Source: JAAZPT01 sp964544955 (GTDB lineage Bacteria; Bacillota; Clostridia; Christensenellales; Aristaeellaceae). From it: a stretch of DNA of 64,000 nucleotides. Shown piece by piece: positions 24,855 through 33,100 of this stretch. The DNA is taken from contig CAZJEB010000005.1 of the NCBI GenBank assembly GCA_964544955.1, forward strand, positions 1 to 64,000. Direction: 5' to 3'. Positions within the stretch are counted from its first letter, which is position 1, and each line of letters starts with the position of its first letter. The notes under the pieces were generated by a model. It saw nothing but the letters and a program-made list of their open reading frames with translations, made no database searches and was not told the origin of the DNA. The position numbers and the translations under genes are program-made.

Positions 24855-25349
24855 ATGATTAGCCAAAAAGATGCATGTTATATTATACAACTTGCAAATG
24901 ATGCAGGCGTTAAATTGTTTGTGGAGGGCGGTTGGGGCGTAGATGCCCTACTTGGCTATGAAAGAAGAGCCCACAACGATATTGATTTATTTGTTGATGA
25001 TAAGGATTATATTAAGTTTATTAATATAATAAAAAATAAAGGCTTTAGGGAAGTAAATATGGAATATACCACCCCTAACCACACCGTATGGCAGGATGAT
25101 AACAATAGAATAATTGATTTACATCGCTTTTATTATGGTGATGAAGGTATGCTTGTTTTTGAGGGGGAAAGTTACCCTGCCAAAGTTTTTGATTGTGAAG
25201 GGATAATTGGTGGTATTAAAGTTAATTGTATGGAGCCTTACAGCCAAGTTATATTCCATACAGGCTATGAGCACGATGATGATGACGCCCATGATGTAAA
25301 ACTATTATGCAATAAATTTAATATAGAATTACCCCCAGAATATAAATAA
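24855..25349 (+). CDS. Lincosamide nucleotidyltransferase-like protein (LinA/Lnu type)
   Basis: A 164-residue nucleotidyltransferase-fold protein. The motif VEGGWGVDALLG followed by HNDIDLFVD is the GG(W)G...DxD signature of LinA/Lnu lincosamide adenylyltransferases, and NRIIDLHRFYY follows as in that family. Known Lnu(A)-type enzymes are about 160 residues, so this is full length. AAAAGGAGTAACT precedes the ATG. Resistance cannot be inferred from sequence alone: related chromosomal genes of unknown substrate (MJ1400-like or GrpB-neighbour nucleotidyltransferases) are common. It stands alone between ruvC and pepF. Confidence 0.75.
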   Translation: MISQKDACYIIQLANDAGVKLFVEGGWGVDALLGYERRAHNDIDLFVDDKDYIKFINIIKNKGFREVNMEYTTPNHTVWQDDNNRIIDLHRFYYGDEGMLVFEGESYPAKVFDCEGIIGGIKVNCMEPYSQVIFHTGYEHDDDDAHDVKLLCNKFNIELPPEYK

Positions 25350-25377
25350 TGCTAAATTTTAATTATTAAGTAGCAAT

Positions 25378-25409
25378 AAAAAGGCCTACACGAATGTAAG
25401 CCTTTTTTT
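25378..25409. terminator. Bidirectional terminator between the nucleotidyltransferase and pepF
   Basis: AAAAAGGC and GCCTTTTT pair with an internal TACA/TGTA extension and a CGAA loop; A and T runs on either side allow termination on both strands of this convergent gene pair. Confidence 0.8.
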
Positions 25410-25410
25410 A

Positions 25411-27201
25411 TTATTTAATTATTTCAGCAAGGGAATCTATTGTTTCCTTAAAGGTTTTCATGGCGGACCTTATAACTTCAGGGTCTTCCATATCCACACC
25501 AGCTATACGCAATGCATCTAGTGGTGGAACGCTTTCACCAGCGCTTAGGAACTTTTTGTAGTTTTCAACAGCACTGCTACCCTCGTTAAGTATTTTGTTG
25601 GCAAGGTAAACCGCTGCTGCAAAACCTGTGGAGTATACAAACACGTAGAAAGCCCTATAGAAGTGAGGTATGCGCATCCATTCACAAGCTATAAGCTCAT
25701 CCACATCACAAACATCACCATAGTATTTTTTGTTTAGGGCATAGTATTCATCACTTAATACTTCATGGGTTAGGGTTTCGCCATTTTCTGCAAGCCTGTG
25801 GCTTATGCGCTCAAACTCTGCAAACATTGTTTGCCTGAACATTGTTGTTCTAAATTGCTCTAGGAAGTAGTTAAGCAAGTAAGCCTTTTTCTCCTTAGCC
25901 TCGGTAGTTTTAAGCAAGTGTTTTAATACTAACACTTCGTTTACTGTGGATGCAACTTCGGCAACAAATAAGCTGTAATCGCTTTTTGCAAAGGGTTGTG
26001 TTTTATCGCTATACCAACTGTGCATTGTATGCCCTAATTCGTGGGCTAAAGTCATGCAACTGTTAAGGTCATCATTATGGTTAAGCAATATAAAGGGGTG
26101 TACGCCATATACGCCAAAGCTGTAAGCACCAGATGGCTTGCCCTTGTTTTCATATACGTCTATCCAGCCTTCATTTTTAGCTTTTTCAAGGGTGGCAGTA
26201 TAATCATCGCCAAGCACGCTAAGGCCAGCAATAACGTGGTTATAGGCTTCCTCATAGCTCATATCCCACTTTACATCCTTAACTATTGTGGCGTAAAGGT
26301 CGTACATATGTAAGCTATCATAGCCTAAAGTAGCTTTCCTTAATTTTAAATAATCGTTAAGGAAGGGTATGCTTTCGTTTATAACATCCACAAGGTTATC
26401 GTATACAGTTAAAGGTATTTCATCACCGTAGAGGGATGCCTCAACACAGCTATTAAAGCCCCTTACATCCGCGTTAAACTTATCGTTTTTAACATTGCCG
26501 CCATAGGTTGCAGCAATAGTGTTTTTAAATTTGTTGTAGGTTGTAAATAGGGTTTCAAAGGCTTCTTTCCTTATAGCCCTATCATCATTCTTAATAAGCT
26601 TGCCATAGTAAGCTTCTGTAAGCTTAACCTTGCTACCGTCTTCATCGGTAACCTCTGGAAATTCCATATCGGCATCGGTAAGCATGCTAAAGGCGTTTTC
26701 TGCTGTGGCAGCACTATCGCCCATCATAGCAATAAGCCTTTCCTCTTTTGCGGATAAGGTGTGAGCTTTTTCCCTTATAAGCTTTTTAAGGTAAACGGAA
26801 AAGTCCTTCAAGCTTTCATCATTAAGGGCTGCTTGTAATACGCTATCATCAAGCATAAGCAATTCAGGCTTTAAAAAGGAGCTTGCTGCGCCAAGGGCAA
26901 CATAAAGGCTGTAAGCCTTGCCATGCCTTGCCTGGGCTGTGGTGTTGCCTGTATCGCCATCAAGGCTCATTTTAGCATAAGCGTAAAGTTGAGCAAGGGA
27001 TAAGTTCATATCGTTAAAAGTTTTTAAAACTTCGCCAATGTTTTGGCCAACCTTACCTGCGTATTCTGGAAATTTATCCACCAAGGCTTTTGTTTGTTCA
27101 AACTTAGCCTCATAAGCCTCATCAGTTGCAAAAATATCCGTCAATTTCCATTGATAATTTTTATCGGCTTCTTGCCTAGTTAATTCTCCACGTTTTTTCA
27201 T
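25411..27201 (-). CDS. pepF: Oligoendopeptidase F (M3B)
   Basis: A 596-residue cytosolic zinc metallopeptidase that degrades oligopeptides. The active site is LAHELGHTMHSWY (HExxH) with the third ligand Glu in the following helix (LFVAEVASTVNEVLV). The N-terminus WKLTDIFATDEAYEAKFEQT and the C-terminal region EWMRIPHFYRAFYVFVYSTG are characteristic of PepF. GGAGGAAAAACATTA precedes the ATG. Length is normal (about 600). Confidence 0.97.
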   Translation of the reverse strand: MKKRGELTRQEADKNYQWKLTDIFATDEAYEAKFEQTKALVDKFPEYAGKVGQNIGEVLKTFNDMNLSLAQLYAYAKMSLDGDTGNTTAQARHGKAYSLYVALGAASSFLKPELLMLDDSVLQAALNDESLKDFSVYLKKLIREKAHTLSAKEERLIAMMGDSAATAENAFSMLTDADMEFPEVTDEDGSKVKLTEAYYGKLIKNDDRAIRKEAFETLFTTYNKFKNTIAATYGGNVKNDKFNADVRGFNSCVEASLYGDEIPLTVYDNLVDVINESIPFLNDYLKLRKATLGYDSLHMYDLYATIVKDVKWDMSYEEAYNHVIAGLSVLGDDYTATLEKAKNEGWIDVYENKGKPSGAYSFGVYGVHPFILLNHNDDLNSCMTLAHELGHTMHSWYSDKTQPFAKSDYSLFVAEVASTVNEVLVLKHLLKTTEAKEKKAYLLNYFLEQFRTTMFRQTMFAEFERISHRLAENGETLTHEVLSDEYYALNKKYYGDVCDVDELIACEWMRIPHFYRAFYVFVYSTGFAAAVYLANKILNEGSSAVENYKKFLSAGESVPPLDALRIAGVDMEDPEVIRSAMKTFKETIDSLAEIIK

Positions 27202-27268
27202 TAATGTTTTTCCTCCTGCAAATTAAAAGGTAAATTATAACAATTTACCTTTTGTTTATTATATTTTA

Positions 27269-28378
27269 TTACTTTGCGCTGGAATATGCAACAGGTGTTT
27301 CGTTTTGTGTTACAAGTATAAAGGTTTTACCCCTTTGGAACTGTATTTCATTGCCTGCCATATCCATATAAACGGTTCTAGATGTGTAGTCGGGGCGTTC
27401 CCAATAACCAGGGATATACCTACCACCAATAAAGAAATCCGCATTACCCTTGCCAATGTGGTGGGTTATAGGAGCAACACCGTTGCCGTCGTTCCATTCA
27501 ACCTTTGCACGTTGAATAATAACGTTTTTAAAGCCAAAACGGGTTTCTTCCTTTGTTACAATATCTCTGCTTAAATAGGGTTGATCGTGAACGTACCTGT
27601 AATATAGGTTATCAATATCATCATATAAGAAGGATGAATTGTATTCCTTGTGGCCTACATCTATGGTAATTTTATTAGCAAAATCGCCAGTTGTGGGTAG
27701 TTCATCAGTGAATAACCAGGGGCGTGGAATAGCTAAATGATCCTTAGGAATAAGGTCGGCAATAGCTTTAACATTAGCATCAACGTTGTTAGGTGCTTTT
27801 ATGCCAGGTACACGGGGTAAAAATTCGTACCAAGGCTTGCCACTACCAACTAAACCACTAAATAAAACGCCTTTTTTATCGGCACCGGTTTCACGGAACA
27901 CTGCGGAACAGCTGCTGCCTTTAAGCTCTTGTGTGCCATAGAAAATAAAACCAGCCTGCCATTCTTCACGCATCCAGCAATGGCCAACACGGGCACTTCT
28001 TACAGGGCCTGCGGATGATGGCATAACATCACTGAAAAGGAAGGATATACGGGTAGAACCATTTTTGTATAAGGGTGTTTCGTAAACTATATCTGCATCG
28101 GTACCGCCCCAAGGTTCGCGGGCGCCTATGCCACCTTCGCTATTATCAATTTGAACCAACATTGGTTGATAGTAGCCGTTCCAAGCCAAACCGGTTGTGG
28201 GGCTAACACCATCAATAATTGGATTATCGCCATATTTGCCATTATCAAGTTTGCCTTTACCAACAACATTTCTATCGGCCTCGTTTTGCAATAAAGTTAC
28301 TGGCGCACTTGCGAATGAAACACTGTATAAGCCAAAGCAAAGTACAACTGCTAGTAAAAGGCTTAATAATCTTTTCAT
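27269..28378 (-). CDS. Secreted DUF3048-domain protein (YerB-like)
   Basis: A 369-residue exported protein. A signal peptide covers about residues 1-24 (MKRLLSLLLAVVLCFGLYSV, with an SFASA cleavage region and no lipobox Cys). The DUF3048 N-terminal domain follows with PMLVQIDNSEGGIGAREPWG, ADIVYETPLYKNGSTRISFL and GPVRSARVGHCWM; the C-terminal DUF3048 part has FKNVIIQRAKVEW and ends with a KTFILVTQ strand. AGGAGGAATTTGAT precedes the ATG. The family's role is not settled, though members are membrane- or wall-associated. Single gene by context. Confidence 0.9.
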   Translation of the reverse strand: MKRLLSLLLAVVLCFGLYSVSFASAPVTLLQNEADRNVVGKGKLDNGKYGDNPIIDGVSPTTGLAWNGYYQPMLVQIDNSEGGIGAREPWGGTDADIVYETPLYKNGSTRISFLFSDVMPSSAGPVRSARVGHCWMREEWQAGFIFYGTQELKGSSCSAVFRETGADKKGVLFSGLVGSGKPWYEFLPRVPGIKAPNNVDANVKAIADLIPKDHLAIPRPWLFTDELPTTGDFANKITIDVGHKEYNSSFLYDDIDNLYYRYVHDQPYLSRDIVTKEETRFGFKNVIIQRAKVEWNDGNGVAPITHHIGKGNADFFIGGRYIPGYWERPDYTSRTVYMDMAGNEIQFQRGKTFILVTQNETPVAYSSAK

Positions 28379-28497
28379 ATCAAATTCCTCCTATAATTTT
28401 ATAGGATATACATTGTGTATGTCCATATAACATTTTTATTTTATAACAATTAAAAGTATTAATCAAGGGAAAGAGTAGTTAATTTACAACAATGTTA

Positions 28498-28832
28498 CGG
28501 AAAAGTGGGAAAGGTGGGGTCAAGGGTGTCACACCCTTGCGGGGTAAGGGGTGGAACCCCTGAAAAACTAAGGCGATAGCCTTGGAATTTGGTAACATGA
28601 TAGCAAACGGGAGCGGAAGCGACAATGTTTGCTGGTTTGTGAGGAAAGCAATGTTTTATTAAAGATATTATCAACTAATTTTAAAGTTGATAATTTAAAC
28701 ATTTGTTTTGCTTGCACTCCTAACTCCTCCCCACATTTATACTATACCATATTGGTTTTTTTAAAGTGGTAATTTTGACGATTTTATTATGGCATCAAAC
28801 AAGCTTGTTGTAATGGTTTAATTGATGTTGGG
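28498..28832 (+). repeat. Structured dispersed repeat, copy C (forward, left end missing)
   Basis: Begins directly at hairpin 2 (CAAGGGTG/CACCCTTG, loop TCA) without the heptamer array or hairpin 1, then has hairpin 3 as AGGGGT/ACCCCT, hairpin 4 as AAGGC/GCCTT, hairpin 5 with GCAAACGGGAGCG and GTTTGC, the CCCCACATTTATACTATACC box, a degenerate terminator-like hairpin and the GGCATCAAACAAGCTTGTTG right end. It does not follow a stop codon: upstream is the start region of the DUF3048 gene. It forms an inverted pair with copy D around the leucine-rich-repeat gene. Confidence 0.88.
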
Positions 28833-29437
28833 AGTTTTTTTTGAGTGGGGAGGGTGTGAGTTTTGAATTATGAATATCGAGTTAAACACTTTGATTATTT
28901 ACTTGTTATGCTTATCATTCTTTACTCTTATTTTTTTAAAGCTATGTTATCTACAAAGGCATTTACGTTGTTTTAGTCCGTACCTTAAGGGGCGAAATCG
29001 GGGGCCTAATTGCGAAGCGTTCCCCCGCCTCCCCCCTTATCAATCCTCATTGTTGTTGCTTTACTAATTATGTCCACGTAACAGTTGGCGAGGCTAGTAA
29101 CAATGCTTAGCGAGTTCCCCATCCCCCTGCACGCTCTGAAACCTTAGAGATAAAGAAAACTTAACGTTAATAATTATCTAATCTTATCTGAAAACAATGG
29201 TGAATTTTCTACTTGAACTTGCATTTCGTTTTATCGGTTTTTGCGTTACGGCGTTTTGCAAACGCCTTCACTTCGTCAAACCGAATAGGTTTTAATGGTT
29301 TTTTTGCGGAGTTGAAAAAATTGAATTGCAAAGTATTTGAATGGGTTAGGTAGTTGCTAACAATCATATAAAATTTAGCTACTGTGTTTTCTTGAAAACC
29401 TTGCAAAGGCTTTTATTACAAGGGGTTTTTTCCACAA
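28833..29437. other. Unassigned intergenic segment with a GC-rich hairpin
   Basis: No gene can be supported. The most striking part is 28987-29038, a GC-rich island in AT-rich DNA: AAGGGG pairs with CCCCTT outside and CGGGGG with CCCCCG inside, around a loop containing TTGCGAAGCG. A second near-palindrome GGCGTTTTGCAAACGCC lies near 29251-29270. A 65-codon minus-strand open frame (29209-29406) with a Lys-rich end has no ribosome site and no recognisable family and is not called. Confidence 0.5.
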
Positions 29438-29438
29438 T

Positions 29439-29464
29439 AAAAAGGGCAATATGCCCTTTTTATA
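29439..29464 (-). terminator. Terminator of the leucine-rich-repeat gene
   Basis: AAAAAGGGCA and TGCCCTTTTT form a ten-base-pair stem about 55 bases beyond the gene's stop. On the minus strand it is followed by TTATTGTGG, the same sequence that follows the terminator-like hairpin at the right end of repeat copy A. Confidence 0.75.
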
Positions 29465-29515
29465 AATGCCGTATGTTATATTAAAGCTGTGAGGACAATC
29501 CCACCAAGCTTATAA

Positions 29516-32500
29516 CTACTCAACAATTAGCTTTAATTCCACAGCCATTAGTCTATTACGATAATCGCCAACATTGTAATTGTATTTTATGCTTCCGCCT
29601 AATTCAAAATCTGTAAAGCATGCGTTCTCTATATCCAGTTTTGCACCTTGCACATCACTTATTTTTGCGGGGTCAATGTTAGCATCAATGTCTGCTAGGT
29701 TTATTGTAACAGGTTCTATATTGGTTTTTATTTCCAAACTTTGATTACATTCTAATTCGTATATTGTTATGTTACTTAAATCCAGAGTTGCTAATTGGTT
29801 TTCAGAACAATATAAAGTGCTCAATTTTGTATTTTTTGTAACATCTAAATCTGATAAGTTGTTTTTACCGCAGTATAATATTCCTAAACTTATATTGTTT
29901 ACAACATCTAATTTATTTAGATTGTTTATGCTACAATCTAATTCTCTTAAATTTGTATTTTTACTTACATCTAGCTCGGTAAGGTTGTTTGTATTACAGT
30001 ACAAGTGTGTTAAATTTGCATTATTTGTAACATCTAATTCTGTTAAGATGTTTTCACTACAGTATAAAAGTGTTAAATTTGCATTATTTGTAACATCTAA
30101 TTTAGTCAAATTGTTTGTATTACATTCTAATCTTGCTAAATTTTTATTGTTACTTACATCTAAATAGGTCAAGTTGTTTGTATTACAGATTAATCTTTTT
30201 AAATTTGCATTGTTTACAACATTTAATTCAGCAATTTTGTTTGTATCGCATGATAATTCCTCTAAAGCTTTGCTTTTACTTGCATCAAGCTCGCTTATAT
30301 TGTTTCCACTGCAGGATAAGGATATTAAGCTTGTATTATTTGTAACATCTAGTTTAGTTAAGTTGTTTAAATTACAATCTAATTTCTCTAAAGCTTTATT
30401 TTGGTTGATATCTAACTCGCTTAAATTGTTTTCACCACAGTACAAGTATATCAAACTTACATTATTTGTAACATCTAATTTGCTTATTTGGTTTGTATTG
30501 CAATATAATTTTTCTAAAAGTTTGTTTTTGCTTACATCTAATGTACTTAATTCATTCTTTGTACAATGCAAGTTTTTTAAATTAATAAAATATTCTATAC
30601 CCTTTAAACTGCTAATTCCCTTATTATTAACTTTTATTACTTCAACTTTATTAGCCATATCCTCTGTTAATATAGCATTTCCGTTTGTTATATTATCCAT
30701 CACCCATGCCCTAAACGCTGGGTCTGGGAAATTATTTTCGTCTACTTTTATACCATCTATACCCGCTATAATATCATCGCCTAGTACAAGCTTTAGTTCC
30801 ACATCTATGGTTCCACCATTACCAACATTGTAATTGTATTTTATACTTCCACCTAAGTCAAAATCCATAAAGCATGCATTTTCTATATCCAGTTTTGCAC
30901 CTTGCACATCACTTATTTTTGTGGGGTCAATGTTAGGGTCTATATCCGATAGTTTATAGGGCTCTACAATGGATTCTATCTTTACGTTTCGTACTTGATT
31001 TTCGCCCATAAAATTGGATAATCTTGTATTCTTAGCTACATTTAAAACAGTTAAATTGTTTTTAGAACAGTGTAATCTAGTCAAAAATATGTTATTTGAT
31101 ACATCTAACTCTGTTAAGTTGTTTTCATCGCAGTATAATTCATGCAATGGTAGGTTATTTGATACATCTAACTCTGTTAAGTTGTTTTTACTGCAGTTTA
31201 ATGTTTTCAAATTTGTGCTGTTCGTAACATCTAATTTATTTATTTGGTTTCTGTGACAATGTAACTCCTCTAAATTTTTGTTTTTACTTACATCTACTTC
31301 TGTTAAGTTGTTACCACCGCATCCTAAATATACCAAACTTATATTATTTGTAACATCTAATTCTGTTAAGTTGTTCCACCCACACTCCAAGTTCTTTAAA
31401 TTAATAAAATATTCTATACCCTTTAAACTGCTAATTTTTATTTCAAAAACATCTATTTCTTCAACTTTATTAGCTACTCCCTCAGTTAACACAGTATTCC
31501 CGTTTGTTACAAAATCCAACACCCAATCCCTAAACACTGGGTCTGGAAAGTTTTTTTCGTTTATTATTACACCCATATCTTCATCTATTGTTACACCTAT
31601 ATCTTCATCTCTTACAAGTTTTAGTATCACACTCATTAGTCTATCTTCTTTATTATAGCCAATATTATAATTGTATTTTATACTTCCATTAAATTTTATA
31701 TCTGTAAAACTAGCACTATCTAAATCCAATTTTGCCCCTACCACATCACTTATTTTTGCGGGATCAATTTGGGGGTCTATATCAGATAGCTTTAACAAAT
31801 TGGCGTTTACTTTAACATATCGCCTTTGTTCATTATATTCTAACTGCTCTAAATTTATGTTTTCACTTACATTTAATTCAGTTAGATTGTTTTTATCGCA
31901 TTCTAATATTTGCAAACGTGGATTATTTGTAAGATCTAATTCTGTTAAGTTGTTTGTACTGCAATTTAACTCATATAAAGCTACGTTTTTACTTACATCT
32001 AATTCTGTTAAGATGCTTTTACTGCAGTTTAAAATTGACAAACTTGCATTATTTGTAAGATCTAATTCTGTTAAGTTGTTTGTACCGCAATATAACGTGT
32101 TTAAAGCTACGTTTCTACTTACATCTAACTCGCTTAGATTATTTCCCCAACAAGATAAGGAGAGCAAACTTGTGTTGTTTGTAACATCTAATTTATTTAT
32201 TTTGTTTTCGTGACAACTTAACTTCACTAAATTTTTGTTTTTACTTACATCTAATTCTGTTAAGTTGTTATCAATGCAGCTTAATTTTTCTAAATTTTTG
32301 TTTTTACTTACATCTAATTCTATTAAGTTGTTATAATCGCAAATTAAATATACCAAACTTACATTATTTGTAACATCTAATTCTGTTAAGTTGTTATTCC
32401 AACAATCCAAGTTCTTTAAATTAATAAAATATTCTATACCCTTTAAACTGCTAATTTTTATTTGATGAACAATTATTTCTTCAACTTCATTAGCTACTTC

Positions 32501-32677
32501 CTCAGTTAACATAGTATTTCCGCTTGTTATATTCTCCAACACCCACTCCCTAAACACTGGGTCTGGGAAGCTATTTTCATCTATTGTTACAGAGAAGCCC
32601 TCAGCATTTGCCATAGTGCTTCCAGCAAAAAGCAATAATATGCATACAACAAATAGCATAGTAAATATTTTTTTCAT
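29516..32677 (-). CDS. Large secreted leucine-rich-repeat protein (internalin-like), three repeated modules
   Basis: A 1053-residue exported protein. A signal peptide covers about residues 1-26 (MKKIFTMLFVVCILLLFAGS, ending near ANAEG). The start at 32677 has AGGAGATACCTT upstream; an ATG ten codons earlier lacks one. The rest is three successive modules, each with a cap (NFPDPVFRxWV), a block of 20-22-residue repeats of the form NNLTELDVSxNxxLxxLxC, and a closing segment (DIDPxIDPAKISDVxGAKLD then FxGSIKYNYN). The modules hold roughly 10, 7 and 15 repeats. There is no LPxTG, SLH or membrane anchor at the C-terminus, so it may be released. Likely adhesion or ligand binding; very AT-rich coding sequence. 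Confidence 0.9.
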   Translation of the reverse strand: MKKIFTMLFVVCILLLFAGSTMANAEGFSVTIDENSFPDPVFREWVLENITSGNTMLTEEVANEVEEIIVHQIKISSLKGIEYFINLKNLDCWNNNLTELDVTNNVSLVYLICDYNNLIELDVSKNKNLEKLSCIDNNLTELDVSKNKNLVKLSCHENKINKLDVTNNTSLLSLSCWGNNLSELDVSRNVALNTLYCGTNNLTELDLTNNASLSILNCSKSILTELDVSKNVALYELNCSTNNLTELDLTNNPRLQILECDKNNLTELNVSENINLEQLEYNEQRRYVKVNANLLKLSDIDPQIDPAKISDVVGAKLDLDSASFTDIKFNGSIKYNYNIGYNKEDRLMSVILKLVRDEDIGVTIDEDMGVIINEKNFPDPVFRDWVLDFVTNGNTVLTEGVANKVEEIDVFEIKISSLKGIEYFINLKNLECGWNNLTELDVTNNISLVYLGCGGNNLTEVDVSKNKNLEELHCHRNQINKLDVTNSTNLKTLNCSKNNLTELDVSNNLPLHELYCDENNLTELDVSNNIFLTRLHCSKNNLTVLNVAKNTRLSNFMGENQVRNVKIESIVEPYKLSDIDPNIDPTKISDVQGAKLDIENACFMDFDLGGSIKYNYNVGNGGTIDVELKLVLGDDIIAGIDGIKVDENNFPDPAFRAWVMDNITNGNAILTEDMANKVEVIKVNNKGISSLKGIEYFINLKNLHCTKNELSTLDVSKNKLLEKLYCNTNQISKLDVTNNVSLIYLYCGENNLSELDINQNKALEKLDCNLNNLTKLDVTNNTSLISLSCSGNNISELDASKSKALEELSCDTNKIAELNVVNNANLKRLICNTNNLTYLDVSNNKNLARLECNTNNLTKLDVTNNANLTLLYCSENILTELDVTNNANLTHLYCNTNNLTELDVSKNTNLRELDCSINNLNKLDVVNNISLGILYCGKNNLSDLDVTKNTKLSTLYCSENQLATLDLSNITIYELECNQSLEIKTNIEPVTINLADIDANIDPAKISDVQGAKLDIENACFTDFELGGSIKYNYNVGDYRNRLMAVELKLIVE

Positions 32678-32809
32678 AAGGTATCTCCTTTGTATGTATT
32701 CTTTCAATCAATTGATAATATTGTAACATATATCTTATTTATGTTGAATAATATAAATGTTAAAAATATATTTTGTTATTTATACTTATTATTTGCCATA
32801 GTTATAAAA

Positions 32810-33098
32810 AACCTCCAACACACCTCAAACGATTACAACACGCTTGTTTAGCTACACAATAAAAAGGGCTTAATGCCCTTTTTAAATTATCAATATGTTA
32901 TAGTGAAAATGTAGGGAAATTAAAGGAATATTTAATTTAGTTGGTAAGTCCTTTAGCTAATATATCTTTTCTCGCAAGCTTCGCAAACATTGTCGCTCAA
33001 CGCTCCCGTTTGCTATCCTTTAGCAATGTTTTAAGGCTAAAGCCTTGTTCTTTCGTGGGCTCTGCCCACACCCGCAAGGGACCAGTCCCTTGACCCAT
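32810..33098 (-). repeat. Structured dispersed repeat, copy D (reverse, left end missing)
   Basis: On the minus strand it starts two bases after the stop codon of the acyl-CoA synthetase, directly at hairpin 2 in a third pairing variant (CAAGGGAC/GTCCCTTG), then hairpin 3 as GTGGGC/GCCCAC with loop AGA, hairpin 4 (CAAGGC/GCCTT), hairpin 5 (GCAAAC/GTTTGC), the ACATTTTCACTATAAC version of the right-hand box, a perfect terminator-like AAAAAGGGCAT/AAGCCCTTTTT, and a diverged right end. No heptamer array or hairpin 1. Confidence 0.88.
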
Positions 33099-33100
33099 CT

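Noticed and set aside
29209..29406. 65-codon minus-strand frame between repeat copy C and the LRR terminator
   Set aside because: No ribosome site, no recognisable family, spans a near-palindrome; kept only as a note in the intergenic entry.
30174..30833. 219-codon plus-strand frame opposite the leucine-rich-repeat gene
   Set aside because: Periodic antisense of the LRR repeats; low-complexity Leu/Phe/Ser composition and no ribosome site.
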